A stretch of DNA of 64,000 bases from Bacteroidota bacterium (GTDB taxonomy: Bacteria; Bacteroidota; Bacteroidia; Chitinophagales; Chitinophagaceae): contig VGMN01000002.1 in assembly GCA_016866355.1 (NCBI GenBank), positions 62,001 to 126,000 on the forward strand, read 5' to 3'. Numbering within the stretch: position 1 is the stretch's first letter; every line of letters starts with the position of its first letter. A program made the position numbers and the translations under genes. Positions 36,979 to 46,039 of this stretch are shown here, piece after piece. The notes under the pieces were generated by a model. That model did no database searches, was not told the DNA's origin, and saw only the letters and a program-made list of their open reading frames with translations.

Positions 36979-39156
36979 CTATTGTCTTTTTATGTTTATA
37001 CTAAATAGAAAATTTCTTCCAGCCATTGGGAAAAAGTAGTTTTCTGTTTCAATAGCCCCTCCTACAAAATAGCTAAATGTATAGCCATTTGGTTCATATT
37101 TTGTATTGCTAATATTATTAACCTGCGCAACGAGTGTCACTTTTCCCAGGCCTTTTACGGCTAGTAAGTAATGAACACGAAGATCTTGCACAAAAAACGG
37201 ATCTAAGGACCGGTGTAAGTTAGCTGTGTTGTCCATGAATTGTCTGCTTACATATCTACTAAAAAGGGAAGCTTCTATTCTTTTTGCAGAGGCGATGGTT
37301 ATAAAATGATTTAGTACAGTTGCGGGTGAGAATGCAAGGGTAGAGCGGTCATACATTTTTTTTAGTTGCCCACCATTATCATAATCATCCATATACTCCT
37401 CCAGGTTTTTTACGGTATTCCTACTAAGCGACATATTGCCACCTGTGGTTAACCATTTGTTTATACTAAAAGCCGCCTCTAATTCAATACCCAATCTTTG
37501 GCTAATAGGCACATTGGTGCGTGTATAGGCGCCCACATCATTGATTTTACCAGTTAAGATTAACTGGTTCTTATATCGCATATCATAAAGTGTGATAGCC
37601 GTGGTAAATTTCTTCGTTTTTTTCTCTATACCAAGTTCCAGATCATTTAGTTTTTCTGGTAGTGGCTGTGTAGTGATACCTGCTTCAAAGTCATCTCGAT
37701 TTGGTTCTTTAGCACCGCTACTAAAGGAGGCATAAGCTCTCCAACCGTCTTTACGATACGTGATACCAAATTTTGGGTTAAAGAAAATATAGTTGTTGTC
37801 AACAAAGAGAGAAGGATTATTTCTAAAACCATTTATTCGGTAATGTATAGTTCTTACTTGCAAATCATAATATAGATAAAAATTTTCTTGCACTTTTGTT
37901 TGCTGCTTTACATAAAGTGCTCCCTCCAATTTGGTAGCCTTATTGTTATACCAAGTATGCTGATAATTGGTTCGGTTAATGGAGGACCAGATAACCTTTC
38001 CATAATGGTCTCCTTGGTACTGTGAGAGGGTGGTACCTATTGTCCACTCAGTATTATTTTTTTCTATCTGAAGAGTGCTATTATTTCCAAAGAAATAATT
38101 GTCTAACCAGAGCTGTCTAATAAAATCTGACCTTTCAATAGCTACTCCATTTAGCGTGGGTGGCGTCAAACCATATTTGGTGAATCGCTCATTTGCTTTA
38201 TACTGTTCGTAATATCCTTTTCCTCTGGTTAGAAAAAGTGCTGTACTGAAGTGGGTATTTTTTTTAATATTTTTTTCCCAGAAGAGCTGGTAGTGTGTTT
38301 GATGGTAATTATCTGTTTCATTTTCATACGGTAATCCTGGCGCTTCTGTTCCGGCATAATTAATGGTTCGATTACCTTGTAGCAAATCGCTTTCTCTGAT
38401 GCCATACCAGGCCTGATACGTTTTTTCCTTTCCTGAAAAAATATATAAACGCAAAATGGAATTGCTATCCTTGCTGTAGCCTGCTCCTACATAGAATGAA
38501 CGTAGATTGCTGCTGGCTCTGTCAATAAATCCATCACTTACTATAGATGAAAGGCGTCCCGAAAGGTAGAATCCTTTGTGTTGGCCGGTCCCAAATTGTA
38601 ATGTGTGTTTGCGGCTTCCAAATGAACCGATGCTGTTATTGAATGCTAGGTATTTTTCTTTTTCTGTTTCAACTGTGCTGATGTTAACGCTGGCTCCAAA
38701 GGCTCCGGTACCATTAGATGAAGTTCCTACGCCTCGTTGGATTTGAATACTGCTAGCTGAGGAACTGAAGTCAGGTAGATTAACAAAAAATGTGCCCTGA
38801 CTTTCTGCATCATTGAATGGAATTCCATTTAATGTTATATTAATTCGAGTAGCATCGGTGCCTCTTATGCGCATTCCGGTATATCCAATTCCATTTCCCG
38901 CGTCTGAATTTACAACCAGCGAGGGGGTATTGTTTAATATAAATGGTAGATCTGCTCCCTGATTTGCTAGTTGAATTTGTTTTTTTGATAAGTTGGTTCT
39001 AGTAAAAGGTGAATTTTCTCCGGCGCGTATGGCACGAATAGATACAGGGGATAGGGTGTAAAAGCTGTCACTTTGTATACTATCCTTTCGGACTAGTTCT
39101 TGTGCAAAAGAAACTTGATTAATAAGCGCCACCAGTACAATAAAAAGCTTCTTCAT
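36979..39156 (-). CDS. TonB-dependent outer-membrane receptor under TPP riboswitch control
   Basis: 725 residues. A signal peptide (MKKLFIVLVALINQVSFAQ) precedes a plug domain (about 35-165) with GIGYTGMRIRGTDATRINIT and QRGVGTSSNGTGAFGASVN. The 22-strand barrel then runs to the end. It lacks the carboxypeptidase-like N-domain of SusC proteins. A complete TPP riboswitch lies just upstream, so the transported substrate is most likely thiamin, a precursor or a thiamin phosphate. Comparative genomics has described TPP-regulated TonB receptors in Bacteroidota. No thiamin-synthesis or inner-membrane uptake gene is adjacent. Confidence 0.93.
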   Translation of the reverse strand: MKKLFIVLVALINQVSFAQELVRKDSIQSDSFYTLSPVSIRAIRAGENSPFTRTNLSKKQIQLANQGADLPFILNNTPSLVVNSDAGNGIGYTGMRIRGTDATRINITLNGIPFNDAESQGTFFVNLPDFSSSASSIQIQRGVGTSSNGTGAFGASVNISTVETEKEKYLAFNNSIGSFGSRKHTLQFGTGQHKGFYLSGRLSSIVSDGFIDRASSNLRSFYVGAGYSKDSNSILRLYIFSGKEKTYQAWYGIRESDLLQGNRTINYAGTEAPGLPYENETDNYHQTHYQLFWEKNIKKNTHFSTALFLTRGKGYYEQYKANERFTKYGLTPPTLNGVAIERSDFIRQLWLDNYFFGNNSTLQIEKNNTEWTIGTTLSQYQGDHYGKVIWSSINRTNYQHTWYNNKATKLEGALYVKQQTKVQENFYLYYDLQVRTIHYRINGFRNNPSLFVDNNYIFFNPKFGITYRKDGWRAYASFSSGAKEPNRDDFEAGITTQPLPEKLNDLELGIEKKTKKFTTAITLYDMRYKNQLILTGKINDVGAYTRTNVPISQRLGIELEAAFSINKWLTTGGNMSLSRNTVKNLEEYMDDYDNGGQLKKMYDRSTLAFSPATVLNHFITIASAKRIEASLFSRYVSRQFMDNTANLHRSLDPFFVQDLRVHYLLAVKGLGKVTLVAQVNNISNTKYEPNGYTFSYFVGGAIETENYFFPMAGRNFLFSINIKRQ

Positions 39157-39212
39157 TGATTATGTTTTTAAAATGTAGAGGGTATGCAGCGCAGGAGAAT
39201 AGACTTGGTTTC

Positions 39213-39296
39213 TTCCCTTCGCAGGCATTACCCTGACCAGGTTCAACGGGTTTGATCTCAGAAACTGATTTTCCAATCAGAAACACCCCGAAAACA
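39213..39296 (-). promoter_or_regulatory. TPP (thiamin pyrophosphate) riboswitch
   Basis: Read on the minus strand, the THI element is complete: CGGGGTG, then the variable P3 stem (CTGATTGGAAAATCAG), CTGAGATCAAACCCGTTGAA, CCTGGTCAGGGTAATGCC and TGCGAAGGGA. The core CTGAGA and ACCTGA-type motifs contact the pyrimidine and pyrophosphate of TPP. It sits in the leader of the TonB receptor gene, about 57 nt before the start. No obvious terminator follows it, so control of translation initiation is more likely than attenuation. Confidence 0.96.
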
Positions 39297-39331
39297 TGGA
39301 GCAACACTTTTAATAAGTGTGTTGTACTACA

Positions 39332-39339
39332 CAAAATTA
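39332..39339 (-). promoter_or_regulatory. Promoter -7 element of the riboswitch-TonB receptor transcript
   Basis: Minus-strand TAATTTTG, about 35 bp before the riboswitch begins. No -33 TTG at normal spacing. It is back to back with the initiator tRNA promoter. Confidence 0.5.
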
Positions 39340-39365
39340 TACAAAACAACTGATTAGATACTTTG

Positions 39366-39397
39366 TTTGGAGGGAGGGCTAAAAAAAACTATATTTG
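39366..39397 (+). promoter_or_regulatory. Promoter of the initiator tRNA gene
   Basis: TTTG (39366-39369), 20 bp, TATATTTG (39390-39397): full consensus, 10 bp before the tRNA. Confidence 0.75.
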
Positions 39398-39407
39398 CAC
39401 TCCAGAT

Positions 39408-39482
<75 letters not shown>

Positions 39483-39484
39483 AG

Positions 39485-39507
39485 AGTCCGCCTCAGGCGG
39501 ACTTTTT
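39485..39507 (+). terminator. Terminator after tRNA-fMet
   Basis: AGTCCGCC, loop TCA, GGCGGACT, then TTTT. It lies 18 bp before era; some read-through or a promoter within this gap must supply era, and I see no good promoter there. Confidence 0.88.
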
Positions 39508-39525
39508 AGTTGGAAAGCCATCCAG

Positions 39526-40389
39526 ATGCGTGTTGGATTTGTAAACATACTAGGATTCCCTAACGCGGGTAAAAGCACACTCCTCAATGCATTGATGGGG
39601 GAAAAGCTAGCTATTGTCTCTTCAAAGGTTCAGACTACCAGACATCGTATTAAGGGAATTTTGAGCACCGCTGATTATCAAATTGTGTTTTCTGATACAC
39701 CCGGTATTATTGAGCCGCAGTATAAACTGCACGAGCGTATGATGGCTGCTGTACGAAGTGCACTGGAGGATGGTGATTTGGCAATTTTATTAGTAGATCT
39801 TAAGCAGGACTGGCAACGTAGTGATCAGTTGTTTAGTTCGCTTGCATTAAAAGTTCCTGCTATTGTTGTTTTAAATAAGAAAGACTTAGTCAGTAAGGAA
39901 AAACTGCAAGAGGCCATTTTGTATTTTTCAAAGAAAGCGTATTGCAAAAAAGTAATTGCTATCGCTGCAAAAAGTCAACAGGTGTCCAACTTATTGGATG
40001 AGTTATTGCCTTTTTTACCTACCGGAAATCCATTTTATGATACCGAGCAAATCAGTGATTTGCAGACACGCTTTTTTGTAGGTGAAATTATTCGTGGTAA
40101 AATTTATGATACTATGGAGGAAGAAATTCCCTATCATACTGCAGTGATGGTGAGGGAATTTAAAGAAAAGCCCGGCTTGATTCGAATATTGGCTGATATT
40201 ATAGTCAATCGTGAAACTCAAAAAGGGATCTTGTTGGGTCAAAAAGGTGCCACAATAAAGAAAATTGGATCGGAGGCACGCAAGGACATTGAGGTATTTC
40301 TACAAGAGAAAGTTTATCTGGAACTATTTGTAAAAGTTAGACCCCGGTGGCGTGATAATGAATTATTTTTGAACGAATACGGATATTAA
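39526..40389 (+). CDS. era: GTPase Era
   Basis: 287 residues. The G domain shows GFPNAGKSTLLNALMG (G1), DTPGI (G3) and VLNKKDLV (G4). The C-terminal KH domain includes GILLGQKGATIKKIGSEARKDIE. Era binds the 3' end of 16S rRNA and is needed for 30S maturation. der follows 1 bp after its stop; both are ribosome-assembly GTPases, so this is a functional pair. Confidence 0.97.
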   Translation: MRVGFVNILGFPNAGKSTLLNALMGEKLAIVSSKVQTTRHRIKGILSTADYQIVFSDTPGIIEPQYKLHERMMAAVRSALEDGDLAILLVDLKQDWQRSDQLFSSLALKVPAIVVLNKKDLVSKEKLQEAILYFSKKAYCKKVIAIAAKSQQVSNLLDELLPFLPTGNPFYDTEQISDLQTRFFVGEIIRGKIYDTMEEEIPYHTAVMVREFKEKPGLIRILADIIVNRETQKGILLGQKGATIKKIGSEARKDIEVFLQEKVYLELFVKVRPRWRDNELFLNEYGY

Positions 40390-40390
40390 T

Positions 40391-41704
40391 ATGTCATTTA
40401 CAGTTGCAATAGTCGGCAGGCCTAATGTGGGAAAGAGCACGTTATTCAATCGTTTGTTAGAACAACGCAAAGCTATTGTCGATGATATTTCAGGCGTTAC
40501 AAGAGATCGGCAGTATGGAGTAGCAGATTGGAATGGTAAAAATTTTAATGTTATTGATACGGGTGGATTTGTGCAGGGTAGTGAGGATGTTTTCGAGCGG
40601 GAAATTGCCAAGCAGGTATTGGTAGCATTGGAAGAAGCAAATGTGATCCTATTTATGGTGGATGCAGCCACAGGTCGTACCGATCTTGATGATTCTATGG
40701 TTGGTTTGCTGCGAAAAAGTACAAAGCCCGTTTTTGTAGTAGTTAACAAGGTGGATAATAACGAACGTTTATTAGAAGCGTCAGAGTTTTATTCCCTTGG
40801 GCTGGAACAAGTTTTTTTTATTGCAGCGGCAAGTGGAAGTGGTACGGGGGAGTTGTTAGATGCCATTACTGCATTGATGCCAGCGGAACTCACCGCTGGA
40901 CAAGCAGAAGAAAATAAACTTCCTAAGTTTGCTATTATTGGTCAGCCCAATACGGGAAAGTCTTCACTTTTGAATGCATTAATTGGGCAAGAGCGAACCA
41001 TTGTTAGCAATGTTGCGGGAACTACCCGCGATACGATACATACGCACTATAATTTGTTTCAAAAGGAATTTGTTTTAATTGACACAGCTGGAATTCGCCG
41101 TAAGGCCAAAGTTCATGAGGACCTCGAGTTTTACTCCGTAATCCGGGCAATCAAGGCATTGGATGAAGCAGATGTTTGTCTGTTACTTTTGGATGCTGAG
41201 AAAGGATTAACAGCACAGGACTTAAATATTTATAGTCTGGCAGTGAAAAAAGGAAAGGGGATTGTGGTATTGGTCAATAAGTGGGATTTGATTACAAAAG
41301 AGACAAATACTGCTATTCAGGCTGAAAAGGAGCTACGTAAAAGATTGGCTCCCTTTAACGATGTACCCATTTTATTTGTTTCAGCGCTAGAGAAAATTCG
41401 TATCCATAAAGCTATCGAAGCTGCACTACAGGTCTATGCCAGCCGTCAACAAAAAATTCCTACGGCAGCATTGAATGAAAAAATGTTAAAAGCTATCGAG
41501 GCTTATCACCCACCCGTTGTAAGGGGGCATCCTATTAAGATTAAATTTATTACACAGTTACCAACAGCTGTTCCCAGTTTTGCATTTTTTTGCAACTTCC
41601 CTGATGATATTAAAACGCCGTACAAAAATTACCTGGAAAATCAGCTACGTTCAAATTTTAATTTTACAGGGATTCCTGTTCGTCTATTTTTTAGAAAAAA
41701 ATAA
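40391..41704 (+). CDS. der: GTPase Der (EngA)
   Basis: 437 residues with the diagnostic double G domain. Domain 1 has GRPNVGKSTLFNRLL and DTGGF; domain 2 has GQPNTGKSSLLNALIG, DTAGIRR and VNKWDLI. A KH-like domain follows (about 350-437) with HPIKIKFITQ and the ending NFTGIPVRLFFRKK. It is needed for 50S assembly and is co-transcribed with era. Confidence 0.97.
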   Translation: MSFTVAIVGRPNVGKSTLFNRLLEQRKAIVDDISGVTRDRQYGVADWNGKNFNVIDTGGFVQGSEDVFEREIAKQVLVALEEANVILFMVDAATGRTDLDDSMVGLLRKSTKPVFVVVNKVDNNERLLEASEFYSLGLEQVFFIAAASGSGTGELLDAITALMPAELTAGQAEENKLPKFAIIGQPNTGKSSLLNALIGQERTIVSNVAGTTRDTIHTHYNLFQKEFVLIDTAGIRRKAKVHEDLEFYSVIRAIKALDEADVCLLLLDAEKGLTAQDLNIYSLAVKKGKGIVVLVNKWDLITKETNTAIQAEKELRKRLAPFNDVPILFVSALEKIRIHKAIEAALQVYASRQQKIPTAALNEKMLKAIEAYHPPVVRGHPIKIKFITQLPTAVPSFAFFCNFPDDIKTPYKNYLENQLRSNFNFTGIPVRLFFRKK

Positions 41705-41726
41705 ATAACGGGTACTGATTTTTGAT

Positions 41727-42437
41727 CTAATTAGCAGTGGAATCAGTTTTTTTGGGAATTGTTTTCATTTGGATAACATCTACCAAAAAGGCAAAGGCCA
41801 TGGAGAAATAAATATATCCTTTAGGAATATGAAATCCTAGTCCATCTGCCAGTAGCGCTACTCCAATCATAAGCAAAAAACAAAGGGCTAGTATTTTGAA
41901 TGAAGGATGCCGGCGTATAAAATCACTGATTGGCCCAGCCGCTAGCATCATAATGGCAACGGTGATCACTACAGCTGCATACATCACCCAGAGCTCTTGC
42001 ACCATTCCTACCGCGGTTATGATAGAATCAACTGAAAAAACTAAATCTAGTAGCACTACTTCACCCAGTAATTGCGCAAATGTGGCATTTGTACCAATAG
42101 CGGATATTGGGTTAGCTGCCACTTCTGTTTTATGATAGATTTCTTTAGTGCTTTTATAAAGCAGAAATAATCCACCTGCAATTAAGATCAGTCCTTTACC
42201 GGTAAACACCGTAGTGCCTATTGTAAAAAGTACGGTATCTAATTTCAGAATCCAAGTGATGAATGCAAGTAATACCAGGCGCATTATCATAGCAAGCGTA
42301 AGCCCCCAAAACCGCAATTTTTTTCGTTGCTGATCTGGGAGCCTATCTGCTAAAATGGATATGAATATGATATTATCAATCCCCAGTATTACCTCTAGGG
42401 CAATCAAGGAAAGGAGGGGAACTAACGCTTCTGTCAT
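41727..42437 (-). CDS. TerC-family integral membrane protein
   Basis: 236 residues from the Met at 42437. The track start (42455) falls in a consensus promoter, so MTEALVPLLSLIALEVILG is preferred. Seven or eight helices are visible. The family acid motifs are EVILGIDNIIFISIL near the start and LLDLVFSVDSIITAVG in the middle. TerC proteins are linked to metal (manganese, calcium) export and envelope homeostasis; tellurite resistance needs other ter genes, which are absent. Convergent with der, 22 bp apart. Confidence 0.9.
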   Translation of the reverse strand: MTEALVPLLSLIALEVILGIDNIIFISILADRLPDQQRKKLRFWGLTLAMIMRLVLLAFITWILKLDTVLFTIGTTVFTGKGLILIAGGLFLLYKSTKEIYHKTEVAANPISAIGTNATFAQLLGEVVLLDLVFSVDSIITAVGMVQELWVMYAAVVITVAIMMLAAGPISDFIRRHPSFKILALCFLLMIGVALLADGLGFHIPKGYIYFSMAFAFLVDVIQMKTIPKKTDSTAN

Positions 42438-42452
42438 AAATGTATGTTGCAA

Positions 42453-42460
42453 CAAAACTA
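42453..42460 (-). promoter_or_regulatory. Promoter -7 element of the TerC gene
   Basis: Minus-strand TAGTTTTG matches TAnnTTTG and predicts transcription from about 42446, between the two candidate start codons. Confidence 0.5.
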
Positions 42461-42494
42461 TTGCATTATGATCTTTTTACTTGTATATGGCAAT

Positions 42495-42525
42495 AAAAAA
42501 GCCTCACAGCCAGGCTGTAAGGCTT
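42495..42525 (-). terminator. Terminator after tRNA-Glu
   Basis: Minus strand: AAGCCTTACAGCC, loop TGG, then a near-perfect complementary arm and TTTTTT. It separates the tRNA from the TerC gene on the same strand. Confidence 0.88.
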
Positions 42526-42527
42526 TG

Positions 42528-42599
42528 TAGCCCGTACGGGATTCGAACCCGTATCACCACCGTGAAAGGGTGGTGTCCTAGCCCTTAGACGAACGGGCC
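42528..42599 (-). tRNA. tRNA-Glu (TTC)
   Basis: Minus-strand cloverleaf GGCCCGTTCGTCTAAGGGC... with anticodon TTC inside CCCTTTCACGG and T-arm GGGTTCGAATCCC. The acceptor stem pairs GGCCCGT with ACGGGCT, the first pair being G-U. CCA is not encoded. Confidence 0.96.
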
Positions 42600-42612
42600 G
42601 TTTTAGGAGCGG

Positions 42613-42644
42613 CAAAGATAGGGTGCTGCTGTTTGCCAACCAAA
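42613..42644 (-). promoter_or_regulatory. Promoter of tRNA-Glu
   Basis: Minus strand TTTG (42644-42641), 20 bp, TATCTTTG (42620-42613): full consensus ending 14 bp before the tRNA. Confidence 0.75.
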
Positions 42645-42660
42645 TCTCGTCTGCTTGCTT

Positions 42661-42668
42661 TACCTTTG
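42661..42668 (+). promoter_or_regulatory. Promoter -7 element of gapA-pgk
   Basis: TACCTTTG, exact TAnnTTTG, 19 bp before gapA. A TTTG at 42632 is 25 bp upstream, longer than usual, and sits inside the divergent tRNA-Glu promoter spacer. Confidence 0.55.
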
Positions 42669-42686
42669 CATCCTTAAATTTTAAGT

Positions 42687-43697
42687 ATGGCATCAATTAA
42701 AGTTGCAATCAATGGTTTTGGAAGAATCGGAAGGTTGGTATACCGGAAAATATACAACATGGAGGGCATTGATGTAGTTGCTATAAACGATTTAACCAGT
42801 CCTGCCGTTTTAGCTCATTTATTGAAGTATGATAGCGCCCAGGGCCGTTTTGATGCGGACGTTAAGGCCACTGAAGATTCTATTATCGTGAACAAGGATG
42901 TGTTGAGAATATATGCGCAGAAAGATCCTGCACAAATTCCATGGGCTGCGCATCAAGTGGATGTGGTGCTAGAATGCACAGGATTTTTTACTGATAAGGA
43001 TAAGGCAGCTGCGCATTTGCGTGCTGGAGCAAAAAGAGTGGTGATCTCTGCGCCAGCAACAGGAGATTTAAAGACAGTAGTCTTTAATGTTAATCATCAG
43101 ATTTTAGATGGAACTGAAACAGTTATTTCAGGTGCTTCCTGCACTACCAACTGTTTGGCTCCTATGGCAAAAGTGCTGGATGAGCAATATGGAATTGCTG
43201 TGGGTCATATGACTACCATTCATGCGTATACGAATGATCAAAATACCTTGGATGCCCCACATCCCAAAGGAGATTTACGTCGGGCCAGAGCTGCTGCCGG
43301 CAATATTGTTCCCAATAGTACAGGTGCCGCCAAAGCAATTGGTTTAGTATTGCCTCAATTGAAGGGGAAATTAGACGGAGGTGCCCAACGTGTTCCCACG
43401 ATCACTGGTTCGCTCACGGAATTGATTTCAATTTTGAATAAAAAAGTCACCGTTGAAGAGGTAAATGCTGCTATGAAAGCAGCAGCTAACGAATCTTTCG
43501 GGTACACTGAAGATGAAATTGTTAGCACTGATATTATCGGCATCAGTTACGGTTCACTCTTTGACGCCACGCTAACTAAAGTAATAACTGTTGGGGATCA
43601 CCAACTAGTCAAAACAGTGAGTTGGTATGATAATGAAATGAGTTATGTAAGCCAACTGGTTCGCACGGTTAGTTACTTTGCAAAATTAATTCGCTAA
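42687..43697 (+). CDS. gapA: Glyceraldehyde-3-phosphate dehydrogenase, type I
   Basis: 336 residues. The NAD domain opens [16 protein letters not shown]. The catalytic cysteine is C152 in [12 protein letters not shown]. The Asp-Leu after the second strand (VAINDLTS) favours NAD over NADP, pointing to a glycolytic role. It catalyses G3P to 1,3-bisphosphoglycerate. Its TAA overlaps the pgk ATG (TAATG), placing two consecutive glycolytic enzymes in one coupled unit. Confidence 0.97.
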   Translation: MASIKVAINGFGRIGRLVYRKIYNMEGIDVVAINDLTSPAVLAHLLKYDSAQGRFDADVKATEDSIIVNKDVLRIYAQKDPAQIPWAAHQVDVVLECTGFFTDKDKAAAHLRAGAKRVVISAPATGDLKTVVFNVNHQILDGTETVISGASCTTNCLAPMAKVLDEQYGIAVGHMTTIHAYTNDQNTLDAPHPKGDLRRARAAAGNIVPNSTGAAKAIGLVLPQLKGKLDGGAQRVPTITGSLTELISILNKKVTVEEVNAAMKAAANESFGYTEDEIVSTDIIGISYGSLFDATLTKVITVGDHQLVKTVSWYDNEMSYVSQLVRTVSYFAKLIR

Positions 43698-44899
43698 TGC
43701 AAGGATCTTTTTCGTCTTTTTCTTTCCATGGCCAAAAAGCGTTGGTGCGAGTAGATTTTAATGTTCCACTTGACGCACAACAGCAAATTACTGACGATAC
43801 AAGAATTCGTGCTGCTTTACCCACCATTCAGCATATTTTAGTTCAAGGCGGATCCGTTATTTTAATGAGTCATCTGGGCAGGCCTAAAGAAGGTCCCATC
43901 AATAAATACTCTTTAAAACATCTGCTAACGCATTTGCAGCAATTACTGCCTGGCACTTCAATCAAATTTGCAGCTGATTGTTTTGGGGAAGAAGCTAACC
44001 AATTGGCGGCAAACTTGTTGCCTGGCGAGGTGCTTTTACTCGAGAATCTTCGATTTTATAAACAAGAGGAAAAGGGTGATGTTGCATTTGCAAAGCAATT
44101 AGCACAATTAGGAACAGTTTGGGTTAACGATGCTTTTGGTACCGCGCATCGTGCCCATGCATCCACTGCTATTATAGCTCAATTCTTTCCCCCACAACAA
44201 CGTGTATTTGGTTTATTGATGGAGGCAGAAGTGGCTAGTGCCACACGCGTATTACATGAAGCTACTAAACCATTTGTAGCTATCATTGGGGGCGCTAAGG
44301 TTAGCGATAAAATATTGATTATTGAAAATTTACTGGAACGTGCTACGGATATTATTATTGGAGGTGGCATGGCGTATACATTTTGGAAAGCACAGGGTAA
44401 AATGATAGGCAGTTCACTTTGTGAGGAGGACCGGTTAGAATTGGCTGCTGCATTACTGAAAAAAGCAGCGTCAAAAGGAGTTACTATTCATTTACCTATT
44501 GACAGTACTATCGCAGACAAATTTGCAGTGGATGCAACCACCACTAATTGTGAAAGTTTCGGAATTCCTGCTGGTTGGATGGGATTAGATATCGGTCAAA
44601 AAGCAAGAGCAGATTTCAATGCTGTTATTGCTGCTGCTCGTACCATACTTTGGAATGGTCCTATGGGTGTTTTTGAAATGCAACCATTTCAGGCCGGTAC
44701 CTTGGCCATTGCTGCCTCAGTTGCTAGTGCAACCGAGAAAGGAGCATTTTCATTGGTGGGCGGCGGTGACTCCGTAGCTGCTGTCAATCAATTTGGTTTT
44801 GCCAATCGAGTCAGCTATGTTTCTACTGGGGGCGGAGCATTGCTGGAGTATTTTGAAGGGAAAACGCTGCCAGGAATTGCAGCGGTTCAGCAGCCCTAA
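43697..44899 (+). CDS. pgk: Phosphoglycerate kinase
   Basis: 400 residues, standard length. N-domain motifs are VRVDFNVPLD, SHLGRPKEGP and ENLRFYKQEEKGD. Nucleotide-domain motifs are AIIGGAKVSDKI and SLVGGGDSVAAVNQFG near the end. It transfers phosphate from 1,3-bisphosphoglycerate to ADP. It begins on the last base of the gapA stop. The 83-bp gap after it carries the lemA promoter. Confidence 0.97.
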   Translation: MQGSFSSFSFHGQKALVRVDFNVPLDAQQQITDDTRIRAALPTIQHILVQGGSVILMSHLGRPKEGPINKYSLKHLLTHLQQLLPGTSIKFAADCFGEEANQLAANLLPGEVLLLENLRFYKQEEKGDVAFAKQLAQLGTVWVNDAFGTAHRAHASTAIIAQFFPPQQRVFGLLMEAEVASATRVLHEATKPFVAIIGGAKVSDKILIIENLLERATDIIIGGGMAYTFWKAQGKMIGSSLCEEDRLELAAALLKKAASKGVTIHLPIDSTIADKFAVDATTTNCESFGIPAGWMGLDIGQKARADFNAVIAAARTILWNGPMGVFEMQPFQAGTLAIAASVASATEKGAFSLVGGGDSVAAVNQFGFANRVSYVSTGGGALLEYFEGKTLPGIAAVQQP

Positions 44900-44955
44900 A
44901 TAAAATTTTAACACACTGGCTTTATCTCTTCTCTTTACTGCCATCTCTTTTGCAC

Positions 44956-44963
44956 TAAATTTG
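44956..44963 (+). promoter_or_regulatory. Promoter -7 element of the lemA cluster
   Basis: TAAATTTG, exact match, 19 bp before lemA. The -33 side is poor. Confidence 0.5.
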
Positions 44964-44982
44964 CTAAATAAATAAAATATCT

Positions 44983-45576
44983 ATGAAAGGATCAACGCTG
45001 GCCCTCTTAATTATCGGAGGTCTATTTTTAATTTTTGGTTTTTGGGGATGCAATACGTTCAATGGCTTTGTTGCAGGTGATCAAGGAGTAAAAAAAGCCT
45101 CGAGTAATGTAGAAACAAACTATCAACGTCGTAGTGATTTGTATGGTAGCGTAATAAAAACTGTAGAGGCCTCTGCAAACTTTGAAAAGTCAACGTTACA
45201 ATCCGTAGTAGCAGCGCGGGCTGCTGCCACACAAGTCAAAATTGATGTCAATGATCCAGCTTCATTGCAAGCCTATCAACAAGCACAAGCAAATTTGCAG
45301 GGTTCCTTTAGTAGATTGATTGCATCTTTTGAGCAGTATCCTGACTTAAAGACAACAAAAGCTTTCCAAGATTTTCAAACACAAATTGAGGGTACTGAAA
45401 ATCGTATTAATGTGGCTCGTCAAGATTATAACAAAGCAGTTGAAGATTTTAATCTGCGTGTGAAACGTTTCCCTGGAAATATCATGGCTGGTCTTTTCAA
45501 CTTTGGGGAGAAGGCTTACTATGAATCGGATAAAGGTTCTGAAAAAGCACCTGATATTAAATTTAATATTCAGTAG
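44983..45576 (+). CDS. lemA: LemA family membrane protein
   Basis: 197 residues. One N-terminal membrane helix (STLALLIIGGLFLIFGFWG) leads into a long helical bundle with the LemA pattern: YQRRSDLYGSVIKTVEASANFEKSTL, AYQQAQANLQGSFSRLIASFEQYPDL, ENRINVARQDYNKAVEDFN and FPGNIMAGLFNF. Function is unsettled; roles in membrane stress or protein quality have been proposed. The next TPM-domain gene begins 56 bp inside its 3' end, and the LemA-TPM-TPM order is common in Bacteroidota. Confidence 0.93.
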   Translation: MKGSTLALLIIGGLFLIFGFWGCNTFNGFVAGDQGVKKASSNVETNYQRRSDLYGSVIKTVEASANFEKSTLQSVVAARAAATQVKIDVNDPASLQAYQQAQANLQGSFSRLIASFEQYPDLKTTKAFQDFQTQIEGTENRINVARQDYNKAVEDFNLRVKRFPGNIMAGLFNFGEKAYYESDKGSEKAPDIKFNIQ

Positions 45577-46039
45577 GTTGTTTTCTTTTTTTAATACGAA
45601 ATCTTCTTCCTTTTTCTCAGCTCAGGATCGTAAGGCTATTAGTGAAGCGATTGCAATGGCTGAGAAAAGAACAAGCGGGGAAGTCCGTGTTTTCATTGAA
45701 AGTAAATGTAGGTACATCAATGCGGCTGATCGCGCTGCCGAATTGTTCCTGCAATTGGATATGCACAAAACAGCTGCGAGAAATGGAGTTTTATTTTACT
45801 TGGCTATCAAGGATCACCAACTAGCGGTTTGGGGCGATCAAGGGATACATGAAAAATTAGGTACAACCTATTGGCAGCTTCAGGTTGAAAAGATAGTTTC
45901 CGCTTTTCAAGCCCAAGATCCCACGCATGGAATCTGCGCAAGTATACAAGAGATTGGGTTTGCGTTACACGAACATTTTCCTTACGAAGGAAGTAAAGAC
46001 AGGAATGAATTATCTGACGAACTAGTTTTTGGTCGATGA
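45521..46039 (+). CDS. TPM-domain protein (first copy)
   Basis: 172 residues from the ATG at 45521, which lies inside lemA in another frame; the track's TTG at 45503 is the alternative. The core is a TPM domain (TLP18.3/Psb32/MOLO-1): AIAMAEKRTSGEVRVFIESK, LFLQLDMHKTAARNGVLFYLA and LAVWGDQGIHEKLG. No clear signal peptide is seen, only a mildly hydrophobic basic N-terminus. The 56-bp overlap with lemA and ATGA overlap with the second TPM gene imply strict co-expression. Confidence 0.85.
   Translation: MNRIKVLKKHLILNLIFSRLFSFFNTKSSSFFSAQDRKAISEAIAMAEKRTSGEVRVFIESKCRYINAADRAAELFLQLDMHKTAARNGVLFYLAIKDHQLAVWGDQGIHEKLGTTYWQLQVEKIVSAFQAQDPTHGICASIQEIGFALHEHFPYEGSKDRNELSDELVFGR

Noticed and set aside
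41727-42437. TerC as a tellurite-resistance determinant
   Set aside because: No terA, terB, terD, terE or terZ genes are near; lone TerC proteins are common and linked to metal homeostasis.
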